Shown: one piece after another, positions 62,313-64,000 of the stretch
How positions within the stretch are numbered: position 1 is the first letter of the stretch
Layout of the letters: each line of letters opens with the position of its first letter
Origin: Metapseudomonas resinovorans DSM 21078
GTDB taxonomy: Bacteria; Pseudomonadota; Gammaproteobacteria; Pseudomonadales; Pseudomonadaceae
Assembly (NCBI RefSeq): GCF_000423545.1
Contig: NZ_AUIE01000016.1
Coordinates: 100,518 to 164,517, forward strand
Direction: 5' to 3'
Length of the DNA: 64,000 bases
Program-made: the position numbers and the translations under genes
The notes under the pieces: model-generated
Told to the model about the DNA's origin: nothing
Database searches by the model: none
Seen by the model: the letters and a program-made list of their open reading frames with translations, nothing else

Positions 62313-62393
62313 GTTGGCGTTGAGCGCAGCGAAACCCAACGTGGGCATCCGTGCCACTGGCGTTGGGCTTCGCTCCGCGCTGTCACGACCTAC
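62309..62393. repeat. Palindromic repeat after cysK
   Basis: GTAGGTTGGCGTT...GCGAAACCCAACG then CGTTGGGCTTCGC...GACCTAC gives a long imperfect hairpin. The cysK stop TAG is its first bases. The same family as 60154-60262 and 9643-9703. Confidence 0.75.
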
Positions 62394-62511
62394 ATAGTTT
62401 CCTGGCATTTGGCACACCCTGCGGCATGCGGGGTGGGTCATCTCCTTCTTATGGTCTGGTTTCCTCGCGGGCACGCTGGGACTTGTCGCGCATTGTCACT
62501 GGCGGCGGTGA

Positions 62512-63660
<1,149 letters not shown>

Positions 63661-63761
63661 GGCTCGTCCCGCACGATCTCGTGTAGATCCTATGCAAAGG
63701 CCGCCCGCACGCCGATTCTTAATCCGGGGGATAGAAGGTTTGGCCCAGAGGAGGAATCGAC

Positions 63762-64000
63762 ATGCGAACGGCCTACGTTGAACAGCATAGTGCGAATGAA
63801 CCGGTCCTGGCAGTGGCGCTGGAGTTGGCCAAGGCCAGTTGGAAAGTGGCGCTGAGCGATGCCCGGCGCAACCCCCGGCTGAAGACAGTCGACGCACCGC
63901 AGCCCCTGGCGCGCCTGGAGCAGGTGGTGCAAACGATCGCGGAGACGCGCGCGCTCTGGGCGTTGCCGGCGTCCGCCAGAGTGGTCGTGGTGTATGAAGC
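63762..64000 (+). mobile_element. IS110-type transposase gene, 3' end outside window
   Basis: ATG 63762, with GAGGAAT upstream, begins MRTAYVEQHSANEPVLAVALELAKASWKVALSD ... ARVVVVYEA. This is the N-terminal DEDD-transposase segment of an IS110-family element as I recall it; the frame stays open to the window end. The start of the element probably lies in 63661-63761. IS110 elements lack clear terminal inverted repeats, so the exact boundary cannot be called. Confidence 0.85.

Noticed and set aside
63661..63761. Exact left end of the IS110-type element
   Set aside because: No terminal inverted repeat or target duplication could be seen, and the other end is outside the window.

Overview
The window is a stretch of high-GC chromosome from a Pseudomonas, probably from or near the P. 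aeruginosa / P. resinovorans lineage. Protein families, lipobox and SD style, REP-like palindromes and gene order all fit. From memory, 10.6-42.6 kb follows the order of the P. aeruginosa PA1271-PA1304 block (cobalamin genes to oligopeptidase B), and 59-63.7 kb follows the PA2705-PA2711 block. Those locus numbers are recall, not a database result.

Layout. 0-10.4 kb: lipid-type acyl-CoA synthetase (cut by the window edge), CaiB/BaiF CoA-transferase, SprT protease, Yip1 membrane protein, J-domain protein, TtcA, 3-methyladenine glycosylase, sirtuin, two tandem NlpC/P60 lipoproteins, an O-methyltransferase, a small HNH protein and a Phd/ParE-type toxin-antitoxin pair. 10.6-21.7 kb: a cobalamin riboswitch followed by a tightly packed operon (btuB, cobO, cobB, bluB, cobD, cobC, cobQ, cobP, cobU, alpha-ribazole phosphatase, cobV) for corrinoid uptake, adenosylation, amidation, aminopropanol attachment and lower-ligand assembly. 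Most junctions are 4-nt ATGA-type overlaps. cobQ and cobP share one frame with no stop between them.

21.7-44.4 kb: DUF559 protein, a decayed acyl-CoA dehydrogenase, MarR/MFS pair, glutathione peroxidase, FadL porin, sulfurtransferase, cystathionine beta-lyase with an Lrp-type regulator, acyltransferase, SMP-30-like protein, DapA-like aldolase, RNase D-YcgL-hydroxyacid dehydrogenase-YcgN, a secreted metallopeptidase-like protein, DJ-1/PfpI protein, HNH protein, oligopeptidase B, class II glutamine amidotransferase and small proteins. 44.4-57.1 kb is accessory: SulP transporter, lipoprotein, DUF2252 protein, a phage-type BRO-domain gene with a palindrome-rich leader, secreted small protein, universal stress protein, GST, GrpB, VIT-like membrane protein, DUF3313 lipoprotein, and long gene-poor gaps. 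57.3-63.7 kb: membrane fatty-acid hydroxylase, thioesterase, MoxR/VWA pair, cysK and a polyamine-binding protein. The window ends in an IS110-type transposase.

Interspersed palindromic repeats are frequent, and several run into coding ends (cobB start, DUF559 end, plsC stop). The strongest anomalies are the cobQ-cobP in-frame fusion, the internally deleted acyl-CoA dehydrogenase, and a 49-nt duplicated remnant of the BRO gene bounding the 44.6-49.8 kb segment. I did not find a clear, wholly new multi-gene system. No tRNA, rRNA or CRISPR array was seen.
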